The position numbers were made by a program, and so were the translations under genes. From NCBI RefSeq assembly GCF_949987535.1, contig NC_080078.1, forward strand, positions 54,462,207 through 54,526,206: a stretch of 64,000 nt of DNA, given 5' to 3'. The notes beneath the pieces are model-generated. The model saw only the letters and a list, made by a program, of their open reading frames with translations. It ran no database searches and had not been told where the DNA came from. The stretch comes from Balaenoptera acutorostrata (taxonomy: Eukaryota > Chordata > Mammalia > Artiodactyla > Balaenopteridae). Below, in pieces: positions 47,641-59,911 of this stretch (its first letter is position 1; each line of letters opens with the position of its first letter).

Positions 47641-48845
47641 AATAACATACCTGAACAGCTGTGAGGATCATAATTCTTATAAAAGTTGAGCAACCCAGAT
47701 AGCACACTGGTGGAGGTGTCCTAGATCTGAAGAGAAAATTGGACAACTTCTCTTGCACGTAATATCTGTAAATAAGAAAATGCAGAACAAGAGGGAATGT
47801 TTAAATTTCCTTAAGAATGATTTTGTTTGAATCCAAGTTGGCATTTTCTAGAAGTTAGGGTCATCATTAAGGCTGGTACAACTTGTCTCTGTTAGGTTTA
47901 GGAGTGACAATTCCCAGAAGCAGGAAGTGGGTGAGCTTCTTCATTAGTGTTGATTCTGACCTTTGGTTTTTCTAAGTGATGTGTGTTCTTGTTTGGGCCC
48001 GGATCCTACATGCTTTCCCTAATATTTTGGGTCTACTTAGACTTTTGAACCAGAAATATTACTCTAAATATTTCACATAGATGTTTTCATTCTACAAAAT
48101 GTTTAGCTTTCTTTTTAAAAGAACTGAACTTGGTTTTATTTTCTTCCACTATACTTTGCATTCCCTGAACTAAACTCCCTGAAACTGCCTAAGACTTACT
48201 GCTTTGAATTAATTTTTTTTCTATTTCTACTAAATATCTTTATTCTTGTGAAATTATACATATATAACATACATATGTATTATAAACATTACATGTATAT
48301 AATACATATGTGTGTATATAGAGAGAGAGACAGAGAGAAAGAACACATTTGAATAATTTGATGATGGGCTTCCTTTCTCCATATGACATAGTTCCTGACA
48401 GAATAATACAGTTCTCAAGATCCAACTGTATTTGTGGCAATGTCTGTACACAGTGAAATAATTGAATTGCAATTGGTAGCAGTAGTTCTGTCTGCCTTTG
48501 TAATAATACTTTGGGGCTGTATCACATCTGGCTAAAATGCAAGCTGCCAGCTAGTGACTGAGTCTCTTTTGCTGTATCAGGAGGAATTAGCCAAAGACAT
48601 ATCTCTGCTAGTTGACAAAATAAAAGGAAAACTTAAATAAGTTACATAACCCTGAGCTTCTAAAAATCATTAAATATTTCCACCCAATATTATAAACATT
48701 TATTAATTAAATGACTGGAGATTGTTAGTTAAGGTTAGTTTTAAGGGCTAATATTCAGGGTTTTTTTCCCTTACACCTTCCAAATTGAACAAGGCATTTG
48801 TTATCTAGAACTTATTTCAACAGTTGAATATTTTATTAGATTTGT
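47641..48845. other. Unique sequence with CATA/GA simple repeat
   Basis: A degenerate (ATAC)/(TATG) and GAGAGA tract spans about 48255-48342. The minus-strand frames at 48240-48472 read this repeat and are not genes. Confidence 0.55.
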
Positions 48846-49487
48846 TTTCAAAGTGTCCTTTTAATGGGTAGCAGAAGAATATAGTCTGTGATTTCAATTC
48901 TTTCAAATTTGAGACTTGTCTCTAACCCAGCATATGGTCTAAATTTATTAATGTCCCATTTGCATCTGAAAAAAAATGTATGTTCTCTTGTTGTTGGGTA
49001 GAGTATTCTTTAAATATCAGTTCAATTACACTAGTTGCAAATGTTGTTCATATCTGCAATATTCTTCCTGTTTTCTGTATACTTTTTCTGACAATCACTA
49101 ACATTCGTGGGTTAGTTTTATTTTCCTTTTAGTTTCTGTCAACTTTTGCTTCATGCATTTGAAGCTTTGTAATTGGGTGGATGAACTTTTTGTCCTGCCT
49201 TATTTTAGCTTAATGAATAAGTTTCATATCCTATTTTATCTCCACTTATTTGCTTATTTGCTATACATTTTTGCTCTATTTTTGACTAATGGTTTTCTAG
49301 GGTATACAATATGTATCCCTGATTACAGTCTACTGGCAAATAATATCACACCACTTCAAGTGTATTGTAAGAACCTTACAAATAGTATACTTCCATTTCT
49401 CTTCTCCTGTTGTTTGTGACTTACCATACATTTTATTTCTACATATGTTATAAACTTCACAATGCATGTTAATATTTTTCTTTAAAG

Positions 49488-49710
49488 CAGAGGTGAGCAT
49501 TTTCTTATTCCTAAAGGGCCAGATAGTAAATACTTAAGGCTGTGCAGACATAATGTCCCTGTCAAAACTACTGAAGTCTACCATTTTAGTATGAAAACAG
49601 CCCTAGACAACACATAAACAAATAGGTGTGGCTGTGTGCCAATAGAGATTTATTTACAAAAAGAGCCAGGAGCTCTAGTTAGCCTATGGGCCATGGTTTG
49701 CTGACCCCTG
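49488..49710 (-). mobile_element. hAT-Charlie-type MITE with 8-bp TSD
   Basis: A 223-bp element with terminal repeats CAGAGGTGAGCA at the left and CAGGGGTCAGCA on the complement of the right end (10 of 12 matching). Flanks CTTTAAAG (49480-49487) and CTTTAAAC (49711-49718) are an 8-bp duplication as expected for hAT. Internal AAAGGGCCAGATAGTAAATA and TTTATTTACAAAAAGAGCC fit a well known mammalian non-autonomous family whose name I do not assign. Strand is nominal. Confidence 0.9.
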
Positions 49711-50320
49711 CTTTAAACAATCATCTCTCATTGACATTTAAATAAACAAACAAACAAACAAAACCATATTCACCATTTTTGGTTCTCTTCATTTCTTTGA
49801 ATAGATTTGAGTTTCTATCTGGTATACTTTTCCTTCTGGCTAAAGAATTTCCCTGACTATTTCTTACCATGCAATTGTGCTGCAAAACAAACAAAAACCC
49901 CCAAATACAAAGATAAACTTCTCAGCACTTATATGTAAAAAAGGACTTTATTGTATTTTCATTTTAAAAAAATACTTTCACAGGTCAAAATATTTTTGCC
50001 TAGTAAATTTTTTCCTTCAATATTTCAAAGATTCCTTTATTTTCTGGGTTGAATTGTTTCTGACAAAAAGACTGAGGAAATTCTAATCTTTGTTTCCTTA
50101 TAATGTGCCTTCCATCCTCATGCACTCCCCCCTGCTCTCTGTCTGCTTTTAGGATTTCCTCTTCACTGGTTTTCAGAAATTTGATTATGATGTGCACTGA
50201 TGTAGTTTATCCTGTTCGGTTTATTATGCTTCTTGGATTTGTGAGTTTATACCTTTTATCAAATACAGAAAATCATCAGCTACATTTTTTTTCTGCCTGT
50301 CCCTTCTCTTCTTCTATCTA

Positions 50321-50817
50321 TAGTAGGCTGAATAATGGCTCCATTAAAGATGTCCATGCCCTAATTCCTGGAACATAACATGTTACCTTGCATGGTAAAA
50401 AATAACATTTTACCTCACATTTGCAGATGTGATTAGGTTAAGGATTTTAAAATAGGAAAATAACTCTGGATTATCTGGATAAGTATGGTGTAATAATAAG
50501 GATTCCTGTAAGAGGGAGAAAGGAGGGTCAGTGTGGGAAGGGGCTGTGCTAACAGAAGCAGAAGTTGGAGTGATATGCTTTGAAAATGGAAGATTGGACA
50601 CAAGCCAAGGAATAGAGGTGGCCTCCAGAAGCTGGAAAAGGCAAGGAAATGGATTCTTAACCAGAGTCTCCAAAAAGGATTTAGCTCTGCCAATAGCTTG
50701 ATTTTAGCCCATAAGATCCATTTCTGACTTCTGATTTCTGACTTCTAGAACTTGAAGATAATAATTGTTAAAGCCACTAAGTTTAATTTTATACAACAAC
50801 AATAGTAAACTAACACA
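50321..50817 (+). mobile_element. MLT1-type MaLR LTR
   Basis: About 497 bp: start GTAGGCTGAATAATGGCTCC, then TTTGCAGATGTGATTAGGTT, AAGAGGGAGAAAGGAGGGTC, AAGCCAAGGAATAGAGGTGG, CCAGAAGCTGGAAAAGGCAA and the end TAGTAAACTAACACA. This is the layout of an old ERVL-MaLR solitary LTR. No internal retroviral sequence is attached. Confidence 0.78.
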
Positions 50818-51134
50818 GGCTCCAATTATACATATATTCAACTGCTTGATATTGTCCATAGGTCACTAAGGCTCTGTTCATTTTTCTTCAAACTTTTTTT
50901 CTGTGTTTTATGTTACATGGCTTCTATGGTTATGCCTTGAAGTTCACTTATCTTTTGTTTTGTAATGTCTAATCTTTTGTTAAACTCATCTTCTGATTAA
51001 AAAAAGAGATTATGGTAACTTTTCTCTTTAGAAGTTCCATACAGTTTGTTTTTGTAGCTTGTGTTTCTTTCAATCTGATATTCATATTTTCCTTTAAATC
51101 TTTGAGCATATTTATAATATCTACTACACTTGGG

Positions 51135-51420
51135 GGGAAGGGGAGGGTGGAACAAATTGGGAGATTATAATTGAAATATATACACTACCATGTGTAAAAT
51201 AGACAGTTAGTGGGAACCTGATATAAAGCAGATGAAGCTCAGCTCAGTGCTCTGTGATGACCTAGATGGGTGGGATGGGGGGTGGGGTGGGAGTGAGGTC
51301 CAAGAGAGAGGGGATATATGTATACATATAACTGATTCACTTCATTGTACAGCAGAAACTAACACAACATTGTAAAACAATTATACTCCAATAAAAATAA
51401 AAAAAATAAAATTTAAAAAA
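51135..51420 (+). mobile_element. L1 3' end, lineage type
   Basis: Plus-strand L1 3' UTR: TGTGTAAAATAGACAGTTAG, GGAACCTGATATAAAGCAG, a G-rich stretch around 51268-51295, ACTGATTCACTTCATTGTAC and ATTATACTCCAATAAAAATA with a long A-rich tail to 51440. Inserted in the old L1. No clear target-site duplication found. Confidence 0.87.
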
Positions 51421-52265
51421 TTAAAAATAAAACCCTTTTCTCTGAGTACTATCACCTTTATTTCTAATATTTCTATTGACAGATTTTTCTTCTGGCTATG
51501 TGCTACAGTTTCCTGCTTCTTTATATGTCTCATCATTTTTGATTAGATGACAGACATGGTGAATATAATGTTTTTGAGAGTCTGGATTTTGTTGTTCACC
51601 TTAAAAAATGTTGAACTTTGTTTTGGCAGGCATTTAAGTAACTTGCAAGTTAGTTCAATCCTTTGCATGCTTTTTTTTAAGATTTGTTAGGGCATATCTA
51701 CACTTTCGTTGCTGCAGTAATTTTACTATTAAGGTTAACTCCTCTAGGCTGTCTACTGAATGTCCCATGTGTGCATCCAGGTCACTACACTCCAGCTGGA
51801 TAGACCTTAAATATCTTCCAGTACTGTCTACAGGCTTGGAATTGTTCAAGTTAAATGTTCCTGAGAATTATCAGAAATTCCATTGTGTTCATGTGGGTCT
51901 TAGTATTTAGAAACAGGTTTAAAAGACCTTAGCTAATGATTTCTGGGACTCTTTCTCAAGGCAGCTCCATCATCTGTAGCATCCTGCCCCACAAAATCAA
52001 GCTTCCTGCATCTCTCCACATCTCATTTCTATCTTCTCATCTCACTGAACCTTCTAGTTCTGCTTAGGCTCTCCCTTATTGTGCCACAGTCTGTGACATG
52101 CCTCCAGGCAAAAAACTAATGGATTGTAAGGCTCATCTCATTTGTTTTACTTTCCATCTTACATCATAGTCTTGCACTGCTAGTTGTTCATTGTCCAAAA
52201 CCACTCTTTCCTATATTTTGTCCAATATTCTAGTTGTTTCTTCTTTGAAGACAAAGTTCAGTTCC

Positions 52266-54399
52266 AGTTATTTTAACATGGCAAGGTGGAAATCTCTATT
52301 CTAACCAGTGTTTTTTTATATTAGGTTCTTCCCAGAAGGTTTGGATTAACCAGGATTGATTTTCAAATTGTGTCATAATTAGTTGATTTCTTAGTGCTTC
52401 TATTTTCCATGTCAATGTGAATTTTATAAGAATGTCTACATGTGTATAATAAGATGTTAATTTTTTTTGTCTTGTGAATAATTTCAATTTGTGGCTCAAG
52501 GATTTTCACAAAACCCATTTGTAAATTTGCAACTCAAAAGTTTGAAAATAAAAAATAGAAATATGTCATCTTTTATACTGTTTCAACAGGGGTTTGTCCT
52601 TGGTGCAAGGGGAATATCTTTAAAGGAGGGGGAAGATAAGTATTTTGGTAATGTTATGCAAATAAGTGGCCACTTAGTAATACGGTAAATTTATTATTTT
52701 TAATGTGATTTTTTTGTCACAAAGACAAGTTAATTCTTCCCTAACCGTCCTCCTTCCCTTTTGATAAAAAATAATTTAAACCTGACATTCCTATCCCATT
52801 GTTCCATATAAATAAGTTTCCTTTGAGGCACATTTTGGCTCTGTATGAGCGTCACATACTTATTTTTCTATTCATTGAATACTTTGTTGGCTAATCTGGG
52901 TCCCAATTTTCTTCATGACCTGTAAAATTGTCTTTTCCAACTTCTTGGCAGCAGCAGCTTGCAGCCTTGGTGATGTTTCATGTGGCCTACCCCTTGCCTT
53001 GGCTAAGCTCAGATCACATGTCCATCATCGGAAGTATACAAAATGTGGTCTAACCACAAAAGAGTCTTCCAAGACAAAATCATAAATAGAGATGCTTTAG
53101 TTTAGAATGCCAAAATATCTGTACCATCTGTGAATACAAAATTTGCCAAAGAAAAATAAGTAGGAAATCTATGGTTTTCCTTTTGAACTTCCATATTAAA
53201 ATGGGGTCAATGTTGAGGTTATTTAACCACAAAATATATTTTAAAAAATAGTGTTAATTATAGTTATGCTGGATTTCCATATACTGTTTTCTTCTGTGAT
53301 TATAGCATAAACACTTCTATGGTTTCATTTTCTATGCAATCACTAAAACAGATTCTTAAAATATCTTCTGAGCAAAGAATAGTAGTAATAATAGTTAAGA
53401 GTATGATGATCATTTACTGTGTATGTCCCTTATATATTATCTTATTTAATTGTGAGGAATATTAGGGACTTAACAGTATTAGTATTAAATATAAATTTCA
53501 AAAATTAATAGACTGTTTAAGAATGATGGCTTGGAGAATTACATATTGGTTGAATTTAGTCAAGAAGTACTTGAAATAATCTGGGGCAAGGAGAGGGAGG
53601 ATTGTGGGAAGAATAATTTTTATTTAGATATTTCACCTTAGCTATTCAAATCTGACTAGAGGGACATAGTTAGGAGCTTGAAAATTCTTGAGCTCTTTAG
53701 CTTCAGATATTTTACATATTACTTAAAGTTTAAATATATCTTAAGTTCAAATAAACAAGCAAGATGGTGATAAGACATTTTAAAATGTGTACAGTAATGC
53801 ACCTCATTAAGTATGTTATACTGCCTGTCTAACTCCTTGCAGTGGAGAAATGTAAATGAACTGTCATTTAGAAAATAAAGTATCTCCTGGTGGATTTTGA
53901 CAAGGGGTTAAATTTTGACAAGGGTCTAAATTAAAAGAGTTTGGTTGATGCACAGTATTTCACTAATATTTAATTATTTCACTAGATTAAAATATGGGCA
54001 ATTCAACTTATATAAAATTAAAGATATTCTTTCTCTAGTTATTAATTATACTTGCTATAACAAAAAATTCTCACATTACAAGGGTTATCATAAAAGTAGT
54101 ATTTCTTTGTCACATCTTAGTCTAATGTAGGACAAGTAGTTCTTCTGCGTGGCCTTTCTCCAAGTATCAACTCAGAACTCCAGGCTTTGATCTTGGGTCT
54201 CTGTTCTTTCCTAGGCTTCCTTAAGAATCCTGTGCAGAGATCTTTATAACAACCCTACAGATAGGATGTTGCCATTACCAATTCACAGAGGAATAGACCT
54301 ACTAACATCCAACTTTTTCTTGGGATTGTCATCAACAAGAAGCCAAATAAAATGTCATTCACTCACATCTCCTCCCTCAATAACAACAACAATTTAGCA
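52266..54399. other. Unique sequence, no gene seen
   Basis: Contains an 18-bp tandem duplication at 53895-53930 (units TTTTGACAAGGGGTTAAA and TTTTGACAAGGGTCTAAA). Frames at 52296-52499 (minus), 52491-52688 and 53945-54130 (plus) lack known domains. A weak MIR-like patch lies at 54235-54290. Confidence 0.5.
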
Positions 54400-55715
54400 T
54401 CAATCCACAGTCAAAAGTGTCTTTCTGTGAACTGTGGGATCCAGGGCCATATGCCACAGGACCTGGCAGAAGCCAGTGCATTGCATACAGACCTGAGTCC
54501 TGTCTGTGGACACTTCAGTGACCTTGAACCAGCTGGAGAACAATGTCTCAGATAGTCACCCATGGATGAGAGAGCCTTTGTGGAAGTCCAGGTTTCTAGC
54601 AGAGAGGTTCCATGACAGTGTTTGACGGGGAAAAAAAAAAAAAAAAAGGTACGCCAAAGTGGCACAACTCAGGGCCAAGAGAGACCTTCTTGGCTCAGGA
54701 TTTGTCACATGGGGGATACTGAGCATGTGAGTGTGTACCCTGCTTCCCCAGCTGTGGAGGATGCTGCCAAAGAGACTTATTTCTCTCTAGCCTCATCCAG
54801 AGTATGGAGTAGTGAACTGCCTGACTGAAGGGTGGAAAAAGTCTGGGAGAGAAGCAAATAGTGCTCTTAGAGGGCATTAACAGGACATGGATCCTACTAG
54901 CCAGGTCAAGGACTCCATCAAGAAGCCCTCTGGGGTCACCTTGCCCATGGATCCCCCCAGCTGGCCACAGACTCCTTCAGCATTCTGTATGCCTCACTGA
55001 TATACATCCCCCCTGCCCCCCCTCCCCTCGCTGGCCTGTGGTGGTGCCCTTTGTGTGATCCCAATGGCAACAAGAGTGAACCTCAGCAGACGGCTGTTGA
55101 GCATGTGTAGAAAGCCTGCCTACATCAGCAGGACAAGGAGAGACCACAAGCTTCAGCTTTAGTGCAGTTCTTGGGAAAGAAAAAGGAGGCTGTGAGCACC
55201 CAATCTAGTGTCTTGAAGGATCAAGAGAAGGCACACAAGCTGAAGATTTCTGCCACAAAGGGAGCAAGAAACATGGAGCAGATATATCCACTGAAGGTCT
55301 GAGAAAGCCTCAGAACCTTGATCAGGGCCATCCGAATGGATTCTTCTCCCAAAGTCAGTCAGGAAAGACTAGAGGAGGTGACTGCAACTTCAAATACAAA
55401 GACAGTGATGCAAGATGTTAAGGAACATGGAAAATAAAGGAAATATGACACAACAAAGGGATAACAATAATCTCCTAGCAATGGACCCCAAAGACATGGA
55501 GATCTGGGATTTACTTGATAAAGAATTCAAAATAGCTATTTGAAGGAAGTTCAATGAACTACAAGAAAACACGGAAAGACAGTTCAGCAAAATCAGACAA
55601 CAAAATCCATAATCAAAATGAGAAGCTTAACAAAGAGATAGAAATCATAAAAAAGAACCAAACAGAAATACTGGATCTGAAGATACAAAGAATGAATTGA
55701 AGATATAGCCAAGTC
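54400..55715 (+). mobile_element. Old L1 5' UTR and ORF1 start, plus strand
   Basis: Runs from a 5' UTR segment (AAAAGTGTCTTTCTGTGAAC, GGATCCAGGGCCATATGCC) through GATTTGTCACATGGGGGATA to the ORF1 N-terminal coding region near 55490-55700 (GATAAAGAATTCAAAATAGC; GAGATAGAAATCATAAAAAA; AACCAAACAGAAATACTGGA). An A-run lies at 54632-54649. Stops in all frames and abrupt end near 55715. Confidence 0.7.
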
Positions 55716-55960
55716 CACAGAGGGATAGAACTGTTTCCGGGCCTGTAGCTGAGATCACAGTCAGTGAGTCCTCCACCTTGGCATGGGCCTGCCTTCTCAA
55801 ATGGCCCTCCTTGGTCATGGGCTCCACCAGGGTTTCACAACCTCTTACCTGGATCCCAAAGCCACCACAAAGGCACTTTTGTCCATGGATGGCTTCCAGA
55901 TTACCATCGTTGAGATGGAAAAGAATGGGGGACCTCTTCCACCGTCTTGCTAATGTCACT
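55716..55960 (-). mobile_element. Inverted L1 5' UTR fragment
   Basis: The complement contains AATCTGGAAGCCATCCATGG, CAAAAGTGCCTTTGTGGTGG and GGGATCCAGGTAAGAGG, which resembles the opposite-strand segment at 54408-54460. So the same type of L1 5' UTR is present twice in opposite orientation around an ORF1 start. A 104-codon open frame on the minus strand (55645-55959) reads through it and shares a short IHxQKCL motif with the plus-strand frame at 54352-54555. Confidence 0.6.
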
Positions 55961-56284
55961 CCACAGTATTCATTTTATTACATGACCATCTATCTGTGAG
56001 GTAGTCTGGAAAATAGAGTATTAAACATTCCCTTCTAGCTAAATCATCTAGCAACATAATTCTGACTCAAGACGTATGTACCAATTTGCTACTCAAAGCA
56101 GTGTTTGGCCTTTGAGAGCTGCTAACCAGCCTGTTACAGTTTTCAGAAAGGAAATGCTTCTTTTTAGATGTCTTATAGTAAAACTAAGAGCCTGTCAGGC
56201 ACATAAGTAAAGGAAGTCTCCAATGATTTTTCTGGTCTCCTCTCTTGATGGGTGGTATTTTTCTATATGTTGGTATTTTCTATG
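55961..56284. other. Unique sequence, no gene seen
   Basis: No repeat recognised. Confidence 0.5.
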
Positions 56285-56410
56285 TTTCAAATAAAACACA
56301 AAATTATTATTTTTCTCCCAGCACAAAATTTCCAGACTAATCACATGTTATTTTTTAATATTTGACTATTAGCTGACCAGAAAAGTATTTTTTTGAGAAA
56401 AAAAAAAATT
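56285..56410 (+). repeat. Unidentified repeat, copy 1
   Basis: AAATTTCCAGACTAATCAC, then TTTTTTAATATTTGACTATTAGCTGACC (in part) and CAGAAAAGTATTTTTTTGAG align by eye with the tract at 61385-61465 over roughly 85 bp. It ends in an A-run. No family name is assigned. Confidence 0.5.
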
Positions 56411-57040
56411 AAAAATATGTTCTGAAATCTGGGTGGTGGAACATTCAGAATACAGTAACATTAGAAAGTCATTATTGCCCGCAGAGCTGAGGGGAAGGGA
56501 AATGAAAGAGTTAACACTTCAAGTGGGAAGTGGAACTGTATAGAAAGTGCTGAGAGGCAGAAGTGGAGAAACAGCCACTGCTAGCAGGGCATTATTGAAG
56601 GTAGAGGAAGAAGGTGAATGCCTGCCATTGGTCAAACCCAGTGGGGAGACCAAGAGAAAAGAAGCTCAGATGCTAAAATCTGTAGCTGTCAGGCCAAAAA
56701 AGAACTTGATGAGAGGAGTGTAGCGAAGAGATGTTGGGGAAGAGTGACATTGAGGATAGCCACCATATTAGAAAAACTCTTTTAAATTAAAGAAGACTTC
56801 TGAGTTCTCAAATGTCAATATATACACAGAGTCTTACTTCACCTAACATAGGATAGAGGAGCTTTTGATATTTCTGTAAATGCACCATGTAGGCTATGAT
56901 TCCATTTCATACTGTACACATTTCAGTGTAGAATACATGTGTGGTGGATCTGGGTATGGTATGGCAGGCAGAAAATGGGACCTGTGGGGAAAGTTATTTT
57001 AAATTTTAAAAATTTACTTTTCTCCTATTGTGAGTTGGTG
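56411..57040. other. Unique sequence, no gene seen
   Basis: A moderately purine-rich stretch spans about 56480-56760; no repeat family or open frame of interest. Confidence 0.5.
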
Positions 57041-57044
57041 TTGA

Positions 57045-57520
57045 TTCCCCCTCCCTCTTGAATTTGTGCTGGACTTAGTGACTTACTGGACCAATAGAAC
57101 ATTGCAGAATTATGTTTGGGACTTCTGAGGCTCAGAAGTAAGAAAGCTTGGAGCTTTCACCTGAGTCTCTTGGAATATTTGCTCTTGAGATCCTCCCTCT
57201 CCAAACACAGCGGCCATGCTTTGAGAAGACAGAACCACACAGGCAACCCATGAATAGGTGCTCTAATCAGACTACCCAGCTGTCAACCCCAGCCCACACC
57301 AACTGTCAGCCATGAGGGTCAGTCATCTTAGATAGCTAACCAGGAGCTCCTTCAGGTGACTTGAGCCACACCTGCCATCTGAACACATCTCCCTGGGATG
57401 CCTCAAATAATTTCCTGGCTGAGCCCTATCAACACAGAGAGCTATGAAATAGTGAATTGTAGTTTTAAGTCATTCTGTTTTGGGGTGATTTGTTACCCAG
57501 CAACATATAAGTGGAAAAAA
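57045..57520 (+). mobile_element. Probable MLT1/MaLR-like LTR relic
   Basis: Features AATAGAACATTGCAGAATTA, GAGAAGACAGAACCACACAG, AGGCAACCCATGAATAGG, TGTCAGCCATGAGGGTCAGT, AGTCATTCTGTTTTGGGGTG and TTTGTTACCCAGCAACATAT follow the second half of an old MaLR LTR. Next to an A-rich tract. Confidence 0.65.
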
Positions 57521-57552
57521 AACAAAACAAAAAAAAAACAAAAAAAAAAACT
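57521..57552. repeat. A-rich (CAAAA)n tract
   Basis: About 32 bp of A runs separated by single C, directly after the LTR relic. Confidence 0.85.
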
Positions 57553-57949
57553 TCAAGGCAATAGCCTCATAATTTCTGGAAAGCCTGGGAAAAATAATCG
57601 GTGATCACTTCTCCTATTACTGACTTGGAGGTATAACTTCTGGGTTTAATTTCTAATTAATATTTTTATCCAAAGTTTAGAAAAAAAAATTAATAGTAAG
57701 TTTTTTTATGGACCCTCTAAACCAGAGCTATTTTAATTTTTGGATAATTTTTTGCCTGGTATTTTTTTTAAATGTACATGCTTATGAGATCTTTATGCAA
57801 ATTTCTATCTTTTCCTGTTCTTTACCTTGGACTGAAGGTGGACTCCATTGGCATCTAAGCATAAAACGCCTTATAGAGCAAGGAATAGATAGTCTAGAGC
57901 TTATGGTAGTTTGACCATGTTTGCACTTCATTCCCAATACAAACTAATG
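57553..57949. other. Unique sequence, no gene seen
   Basis: AT-rich. The 68-codon frame at 57708-57914 has no known domain. Confidence 0.5.
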
Positions 57950-58125
57950 CCCCATGTTTCTCAAAATTCAACATGTAAATTCATCACCTGGGAATCTGCT
58001 GAAAAGTCAGATTCTGATTTGTGGGCCTGGGATAGTTTCTGATAGTCTATACTTCTAATATTTCCAATTGTTACTGATGCTACTGGTCCACATTGAAAAG
58101 TGTGGGCTTAGAGGATTCTAAACTT
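57950..58125 (+). mobile_element. MER5A-like hAT MITE relic
   Basis: TTCATCACCTGGGAATCTGC, AAGTCAGATTCTGATTTGTG, TGGGATAGTTTCTGATAGTC, ACTGATGCTACTGGTCCACA and TTGAAAAGTGTGGGCTTAGA follow MER5A across nearly its full length. Confidence 0.82.
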
Positions 58126-59190
58126 GAAGAAAAGGGTATATTTAATTCAAAGAGAGATACTTTTTACTCTTGGAGAAAAAGTAACTCACCAGCAGATAAA
58201 TAAATGATTATCATGAGTCAGATTTTACCACACTGAATTGGTCATTACCAGTAATCATTATAGAATTGCAAGTTAATATGCTCATTGAACTTGGCACATT
58301 CCTTAAATATCAAGGCTTATCATGTCATACTAAAAAATATATCTACCTTGTTTTCAGCTTCTGTTTGCTGTTAGAGATTGGAGATTAGGTTAAATTCAGA
58401 ATATAGATCTATTACATTTTTACTGTCTTCCTGCCTAGCATGCTTATACTCTTGCATACCCTCTGCTCTTCTGCAGAGAGGTTATAAAAACAGGGAAGCA
58501 TGAGACTCAATTAATGTTTATAAATTGCCCAGATGATTTGTAGAAAAGTAGAGGAATGTTTATTACATAAAATCTATATATAAGGCACTGATAGTAGAGC
58601 AAACATGGTTTATGATTACAAATCAGTCTAGAGGGGCTGCTAATATTGATGGTCTATTTAAGATAAAAAATAACCAAATAGAAATGTAAATTAAATGTAC
58701 TGTTATGGAATTTCAACCCAAATTATGTTGTTTGGTCTCGCTGAATAGCCATTTCTCTACTGCCTTGCTATAACCAAATTTCCATTTTATTTTTCATCTA
58801 TTAAAATGGCAAGTGTTAATTTTTTAAAATCATAGTTAAGAAATCTCAAGGAAATAGGCATTCTCAAGCATTGTTAATGGAAGTTCAAATCAGTCTGATA
58901 TTTTGGGATGAAGTATAGCAATCTGTTTCAAAAATTTACATATTCTTTTTACTTTAAGAAAATTATCACAGATATAGGCAAAGAATTATCTAGAAGAATT
59001 GTCAAAACCTAATTTAGAAGAGTCAAACATTTGCAATAATCTAAGTATTTAACAACAGGGAACTTAGAAAAATTATGATGCATCTATGAAAAAAGGAAAA
59101 CTAAGAAGTTAGTTGGCAGGATGCACAGAAGACTATTTAATGACCATAATATATTGCCTTGTAAGAAAAAATGCACATCAGTAAGCATAT
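58126..59190. other. Unique AT-rich sequence, no gene seen
   Basis: A patch at about 58800-59160 resembles decayed L1 3' UTR in places (CTCAAGCATTGTTAATGGAA, AGCAATCTGTTTCAAAAATT, AACAACAGGGAACTTAGAAA), plus strand, but the match is too weak to call a boundary. Confidence 0.45.
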
Positions 59191-59194
59191 GTAT

Positions 59195-59755
59195 TAGGGT
59201 TCTTCAGAGAACTGGAACTAATAAGATAGCTATAGATAGATATAGGTATAGAAATAGATGTAGATATAGATACAGATTCAGGTATAAATATTGAAGAGGA
59301 GACATTACAGGGATTAGCTCACATGGTTATGGAGTCCAAGAAGTCCCACTATCTGCTATCTACAGGCTGGAGAACCAGGAAAGCCAGGGAGTAATTCAGT
59401 CAGAGTCTGAAGGTCTAAGAATTGGAGGGCCAATTGTGTAAGTCTCAGTCTGACTCCTAAAGACTGAGAATCAGGAACACTAATGTCTGAGAGCAAGAGA
59501 AAATTGATGTCTCATCTCTCCCAGAGAGAGACAGAGGTTTTGCCTTTCATCCGCCTTTTTGTTCTTGCCAGTATCTCAATGTGTTTCATGATACCCACTC
59601 TCATTGATGAGAGTGATTTTCATTATTCAGTCTACTGATTCAAAAGCTAATGTCTTCCGGAACACCTTCACAGACACACCCCAAAATAATATTTTACCAG
59701 CTCTCTGGGCATGCTCAGTCCAGTCAACACATAAAGTTACCCATTACAGCATATG
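59195..59755 (-). mobile_element. Old interspersed repeat, family not assigned
   Basis: GGGTTCTTCAGAGAACTGGA, TTAGCTCACATGGTTATGGA, GTCCAAGAAGTCCCACTATC, ACCAGGAAAGCCAGGGAGT, CACAGACACACCCCAAAATA and CATAAAGTTACCCATTACA follow a common mammalian repeat I recognise by its text but cannot name safely. A degenerate (GATA)n/(TAGATA)n tract sits inside at 59228-59280. Strand is nominal. Confidence 0.6.
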
Positions 59756-59911
59756 AAATTTTGCTGCCTATTTATTAAAATTTGTAATTTTATGTAAACT
59801 TCATAGAAAAATATTAGAAGTATATTTAGTATATGCAAATATTTATAGAACTGGAATTTAAAGGATGTGACTATAGGTGATTTTATTTCCTTCTTTGCCC
59901 TTTATATATAG

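Larger units (their letters stand above)
48850..52265 (-). mobile_element. Ancient L1 (L1M-type) with three nested insertions
   Basis: The plus strand follows the complement of an old L1: ORF2 endonuclease side (GAATATAGTCTGTGATTTCA to about 49150), the inter-ORF region (GGGTATACAATATGTATCCC, TGTAAGAACCTTACAAATAG), the ORF1 region (TTGATTATGATGTGCACTGA near 50182, CTCCAATTATACATATATTC near 50821) and 5' UTR (near 51500-52260). Insertions: hAT MITE at 49488-49710, MLT1-type LTR at 50321-50817, L1 3' end at 51135-51420. An (AAAC)n patch lies at 49745-49764. No open frame survives. Confidence 0.8.

Noticed and set aside
49745..49764. (AAAC)n considered as a SINE tail
   Set aside because: No SINE body or duplication is next to it; it lies within the old L1 right after the hAT MITE.
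59228..59280. GATA-rich tract considered as a regulatory GATA cluster
   Set aside because: It is a degenerate simple repeat inside an interspersed repeat; spacing is what slippage would give.
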